DNA from: Collinsella sp. | GTDB lineage: Bacteria > Actinomycetota > Coriobacteriia > Coriobacteriales > Coriobacteriaceae | Direction: 5' to 3' | Length of the DNA: 7,730 bases | Assembly (NCBI GenBank): GCA_022720335.1 | Contig: JAIHVJ010000088.1 | Location: 1 to 7,730 of the forward strand | Part shown: positions 5,150-7,730 of the stretch, one piece after another | How positions within the stretch are numbered: the first letter of the stretch is position 1 | Layout: each line of letters opens with the position of its first letter | Made by a program: the position numbers and the translations under genes | The notes under the pieces: generated by a model | Databases searched by the model: none | What the model was told of the DNA's origin: nothing | Seen by the model: the letters and a program-made list of their open reading frames with translations, nothing else

Positions 5150-6886
5150 CTACTCACCTCCCTTCATCTGCGATTCCGCGATGGCGCGGTACACCTCGCA
5201 GGTTTCCATAAGCTCGCCATGCGTGCCCAGACCCACAACCTCGCCATCCTTGAGCACGACGATCTGGTCGGCGTGCAAGATCGTCGAGATGCGCTGCGCG
5301 ATGATGAGCACCGCAGCGTCACGCGTCTCGTCTTGCAACGCATGACGCAGGGCGGCATCGGTCTTAAAGTCCAGGGCCGAAAAACTATCGTCGAAGATAT
5401 ACAGGTCGGCGCGCTTCATGAGCGCACGGGCGATTGCCAAACGCTGGCGCTGGCCGCCCGAAAAGTTCGTACCGCCCTGGGCAACCGGGGTATCGAGCCC
5501 CTGCGGTTGGTCGAGTACAAAGGTGCTCTGGGCAACCTCAAGCGCGTGAAGCATGTCGCCCTCGGTCGCGCCTTCGTTACCAAAGCGAAGGTTGCTCGCC
5601 ACCGTGCCCGAGAACAGCCACGCCTTCTGCGGCACATAGGCAATGCGCCCGCGGATTTCGTCTTGCGTAAGCTCGCGCAGATCGACGCCGTCCAGGCGAA
5701 TGGCGCCCTTAGTGGCATCGTGGAAGCGCAGCAGAAGCTTTGCCACCGTCGATTTGCCCGAGCCTGTCGAGCCAACGATCGCAGTCGTCTGACCGCGACG
5801 GCAGGCAAAGCTCAGGTCGCACAGGGTGTCCTCGTCGGCATCGTCAAAGCGAAACGACATGTGGTCGAACACGGCCACCGCATCGGCTTCGTCTTGGGGC
5901 TCGCGCGCCCCGTCATCCAGCGTGCGCTCGCCATCGACGATGCTCGGCTCAATCTCCAACACCTGCTGCGCACGGTTCAGGCACGCGGCAGCACGCGGAA
6001 GCGTCAGCACCACCATCTGGGCCATCATCACAAAGAACAGGATCAGGATCGCGTACTCCAGCACGGCCGAGATGCTACCGATTTGCATGGCGTGGACGCC
6101 CACGCGGTTGCCGCCCACCCACAGCACCGCCACCTCGGCGATGTTCATCAAAAAGAAGCTGGAACTGTCGAGACCCACAAACAGGTGGTTGACCTTGATG
6201 GCGTTGGCCGCGTAATCGCTAAACACCTCGTCCAGGCGCTGCTCCTCGTGGCGCTCCTTGTTAAATGCGCGGATGACGCGCACGCCCACGATGTTCTCGC
6301 GCAGCACCACGTTCATGCGGTCGATAAAGCTCTGCAGGCGCATAAAAATCGGCGCGGCGTTAGCCACCGTAAAGACCGCCGCCACCAGCACGATCGCAAC
6401 CACCACGCCCAGCAGCGTGCCCATGACGGGATCGATGAACCAAGCAAAAATGATGCCTGCCACGGCCAAGAACGGCACCGGCAGCACCAACTGAATCGTC
6501 TGCAGGATCGCTTGCTGAATCACGTTGATGTCGTTGAGCGAGCGTGTGATCATCGATCCGGTGCCAAAGCGCTCAAAATCGCTGGCCGCGAGCTCGAGCG
6601 ATTTGTCGTACACGGCATTGCGGATATCGCAAGCCACGTTGGCGGCCAGGCGCGCCGAAAGATAGCAGCCCAGCACCGTGCCGCCGCTAGCCATGCTGGT
6701 CGCGATAAACATGTATAGGCCGTTGCGTAAAATGTAGTCGACATCGCCCGTGGTAATACCGGTGTTGACCATGTTCGCCAGCATCGTGGGAACCAACAGC
6801 GTACCGACGTTATCCACCAGCAGCACCAGCAGCGTCACTGCGACAAGCCCTCGATAGGGCTTCATAAACCTCATTAAGAGTCGCAC
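5150..6886 (-). CDS. ABC half-exporter, degenerate-site subunit
   Basis: The 578-aa half-transporter has six predicted membrane helices (about 12-40, 56-80, 130-152, 156-178, 240-260, 272-298) and a C-terminal ATPase domain. It carries Walker A GSTGSGKST (372-380, K378), Q-loop Q420 and a canonical signature FSGGQRQ (475-481). Walker B reads LYIFDD, with Asp at D500 instead of the catalytic Glu, and the H-loop histidine is Gln (Q531 in AQRIST). These are the substitutions of the TM287/LmrC/BmrC-type partner, so it should pair with the next gene's product. The start is uncertain. GTG at 6886 gives MRLLMRFMKPYR, matching how relatives begin, and overlaps marR by 13 nt; ATG at 6874 overlaps the marR stop as TAATG. 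The GGGGGAG run (6889-6895) is slightly misplaced for both. Its last codons contain the ribosome site of the next gene. Confidence 0.93.
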   Translation of the reverse strand: MRLLMRFMKPYRGLVAVTLLVLLVDNVGTLLVPTMLANMVNTGITTGDVDYILRNGLYMFIATSMASGGTVLGCYLSARLAANVACDIRNAVYDKSLELAASDFERFGTGSMITRSLNDINVIQQAILQTIQLVLPVPFLAVAGIIFAWFIDPVMGTLLGVVVAIVLVAAVFTVANAAPIFMRLQSFIDRMNVVLRENIVGVRVIRAFNKERHEEQRLDEVFSDYAANAIKVNHLFVGLDSSSFFLMNIAEVAVLWVGGNRVGVHAMQIGSISAVLEYAILILFFVMMAQMVVLTLPRAAACLNRAQQVLEIEPSIVDGERTLDDGAREPQDEADAVAVFDHMSFRFDDADEDTLCDLSFACRRGQTTAIVGSTGSGKSTVAKLLLRFHDATKGAIRLDGVDLRELTQDEIRGRIAYVPQKAWLFSGTVASNLRFGNEGATEGDMLHALEVAQSTFVLDQPQGLDTPVAQGGTNFSGGQRQRLAIARALMKRADLYIFDDSFSALDFKTDAALRHALQDETRDAAVLIIAQRISTILHADQIVVLKDGEVVGLGTHGELMETCEVYRAIAESQMKGGE

Positions 6887-7374
6887 GACTCCCCCTCACC
6901 TTGATTCTCGGCTTGGCTCTCGGCAGCGATATGTTGCTTAAAGGCATCGCACTCCTCGCCGAGCACCTGAGAGAATTTGCCGACCAAGCGCATAATCTCG
7001 CGCTGCTCACATGGCTCAAGCGCGCCAAAGGCTCGCTGTTCGGCCTTGAGTGCCGGCAGCGCATAACGCTCGGCAAATCGCCTGCCCTCTTCGGTCAGGC
7101 TCACAACCTTGTTCTTACGACTGCCTTCAGCAAACTCCAACGTTGCGAAGCCCCGCGCCGTCAAGGTTTTAATTGCCGAGTTGATGGTCTGCTTGCTGTA
7201 GAACCATTCGCTTGTCAGACGACTTACGGCAATACTGCCGCCCGCCGTGCTGGTATCGACGAGCATCCAGTAAGCGCAGTCCGAAAGGCCGCAGGCGCGC
7301 GAGAACTCCGAATAGATATGGTCGAGTCCATTGAGCAACCGGTCGAAGTCGACCAGCGTAACCGCACTATCCAT
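6874..7374 (-). CDS. MarR-family transcriptional regulator
   Basis: The 166-aa predicted dimeric winged-helix DNA-binding protein is usual in length for MarR. The recognition-helix segment SKQTINSAIKTLTARGF (60-76) is followed by the wing, with GSRKNKVVSLTEEG at 84-97. Helices on both sides would form the dimer interface and ligand pocket. The C-terminus (151-166) is a hydrophilic, Glu-rich tail. It is the first gene of the operon with the two ABC subunits, an arrangement in which MarR proteins commonly repress their own operon and release DNA when the exported compound binds. The ATG at 7374 has only a weak purine-rich site (GGTGGGA, 7378-7384) upstream. Repeated motifs in its promoter are described separately. 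The inducing ligand is unknown. Confidence 0.9.
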   Translation of the reverse strand: MDSAVTLVDFDRLLNGLDHIYSEFSRACGLSDCAYWMLVDTSTAGGSIAVSRLTSEWFYSKQTINSAIKTLTARGFATLEFAEGSRKNKVVSLTEEGRRFAERYALPALKAEQRAFGALEPCEQREIMRLVGKFSQVLGEECDAFKQHIAAESQAENQGEGESCDS

Positions 7375-7392
7375 CTATCCCACCATTCAATT

Positions 7393-7441
7393 GTCCGATT
7401 TTTGACCAATTTTGTGTCTCTAGATTAGTCCGAGTTTTGAC
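7393..7441 (-). promoter_or_regulatory. Paired direct repeats, candidate MarR operator
   Basis: GTCCGATTTTTGAC (7393-7406) and GTCCGAGTTTTGAC (7428-7441), written on the plus strand, differ at one base in 14 and start 35 bp apart. One fills most of the spacer between the -35 and -10 boxes, and the other lies in the untranslated leader. Each has partly symmetric ends (GTC and GAC). This is where an autorepressor would bind, and it is consistent with control by the adjacent MarR protein, though that is inferred. Confidence 0.5.
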
Positions 7442-7450
7442 TATCGTCAA
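7422..7450 (-). promoter_or_regulatory. Promoter of the marR-ABC-ABC operon
   Basis: On the minus strand TTGACG (7445-7450) and TAATCT (7422-7427) are separated by exactly 17 nt, a good sigma-70 promoter and the best in the window. The expected start near 7415 leaves a leader of about 40 nt before the marR ATG. The -35 box is part of a 5-bp inverted repeat (TTGAC-TATC-GTCAA, 7437-7450). Confidence 0.7.
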
Positions 7451-7493
7451 CAGGCTCTCCGCAAATACGTGCACTTTTATGGCCTATCGGCAG

Positions 7494-7529
7494 AAAAAGA
7501 CCGCCGGCGCGGGGGCGGCGCCAGCGGTC
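7494..7529 (-). terminator. Rho-independent terminator of the right-edge gene
   Basis: A 12-bp stem with one mismatch (7499-7510 with 7518-7529) has a G-rich 7-nt loop and is followed on the minus strand by TCTTTTTC. It lies 26 nt after the stop of the partial gene and separates it from the marR promoter. Confidence 0.9.
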
Positions 7530-7555
7530 ACGTGAAAATCGGGTTTTATTGCCTG

Positions 7556-7730
7556 TTACGCAGCGACGGCCTCATAGACCGTAGCGCCCGAGAAGCTGTC
7601 ATGCAGGCTCTTGCCGGCAATCCACGGCAGCTCGACGACCTCGCAGACCGTGTTGACCAGCTCGGAGCAGTCAGTAAAGTGGCCCTTATCGTTGAGGGCC
7701 TCGCAATCCTGAACACGCCAATAGCCATCG
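7556..7730 (-). CDS. C-terminal 57 residues of an unidentified protein (partial)
   Basis: On the minus strand an open frame enters from the right edge (first complete codon at 7727-7729) and ends in TAA at 7556-7558. It begins DGYWRVQDCEALNDKG and ends SGATVYEAVAA. It has no start codon within the window. Support for this frame comes from GC-rich third positions throughout, a normal amino-acid mix with acidic and hydrophobic alternation, and a strong terminator just downstream. It has three cysteines (9, 21 and 29 of the visible part) that are not spaced as a known metal-binding motif, and no hydrophobic membrane segment. I do not recognise the family, and no function is assigned. Confidence 0.8.
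   Translation of the reverse strand, partial: DGYWRVQDCEALNDKGHFTDCSELVNTVCEVVELPWIAGKSLHDSFSGATVYEAVAA

Noticed and set aside
3118..5211. 697-codon plus-strand ORF antisense to the second ABC gene
   Set aside because: The product is His/Arg/Ala/Val-rich with no domain pattern. It is a shadow of a GC-rich gene read on the opposite strand, whose own product has every ABC motif in order.
5045..6718. 557-codon plus-strand ORF antisense to the first ABC gene
   Set aside because: It has the same low-complexity His/Arg-rich composition and no ribosome site or promoter. The complementary frame is a complete ABC subunit.
7546..7728. 60-codon minus-strand ORF at the right edge
   Set aside because: It is Arg/Ser-rich in a +1 frame relative to the more protein-like open frame ending at 7556, and it runs past that gene's stop codon. 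It is a shadow.
1..7730. CRISPR array, tRNA, rRNA, insertion sequence or prophage genes
   Set aside because: I found no regularly spaced repeats, cloverleaf-like sequences, transposase or phage proteins on either strand.

Overview
The window is GC-rich chromosomal DNA with compact, mostly single-gene transcription units. Codon use, strong purine-rich ribosome sites and the protein sequences suggest a gut actinobacterium of the class Coriobacteriia, most likely Collinsella or a close relative. This is inference from composition and protein style; there is no rRNA or other phylogenetic marker here.

Layout. (1) A long hairpin at 11-51 lies beyond the 3' end of a minus-strand ilvE-type branched-chain aminotransferase (110-1162). 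That gene has a leader of about 150 nt containing an unusual 49-codon open frame. (2) A strong terminator (1391-1423) separates it from a minus-strand DedA-family membrane protein (1452-2099). (3) A 223-bp divergent intergenic region separates dedA from a plus-strand cysE serine O-acetyltransferase (2323-3027). The cysE promoter candidate carries a perfect 13-nt palindrome. (4) cysE ends at a terminator (3068-3109), directly followed by a second palindrome (3111-3142) that touches the stop codon of the convergent ABC gene. (5) A minus-strand operon runs from about 7415 to 3142: a MarR-type repressor (6874-7374), then two ABC half-exporters (5150-6886 and 3142-5148). The junctions are 13-nt or 1-nt overlapping and 1-nt spaced. 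(6) A terminator (7494-7529) and the last 57 codons of an unidentified minus-strand gene (7556-7730) fill the right end.

How the genes work together. The MarR-ABC-ABC operon is the only multi-gene system. The two ABC subunits are complementary in their ATPase motifs. The first has degenerate Walker B and H-loop residues but a canonical FSGGQ signature. The second has a canonical Glu and His but a degenerate ISQGQ signature. This is the pattern of heterodimeric exporters of the TM287/288, LmrCD and BmrCD type, with one competent and one degenerate ATP site. The MarR promoter carries repeated motifs placed as autorepressor sites would be. IlvE and CysE are housekeeping amino-acid biosynthesis enzymes, and DedA is a predicted membrane lipid transporter; none is obviously linked to the exporter.

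No clearly new biological system was found. The items most worth a second look are the MarR operator repeats, the palindrome at the cysE/ABC junction, the cysE promoter palindrome, the possible leaderless ORF coupled to ilvE, and the long acidic N-terminal extension of the second ABC subunit.
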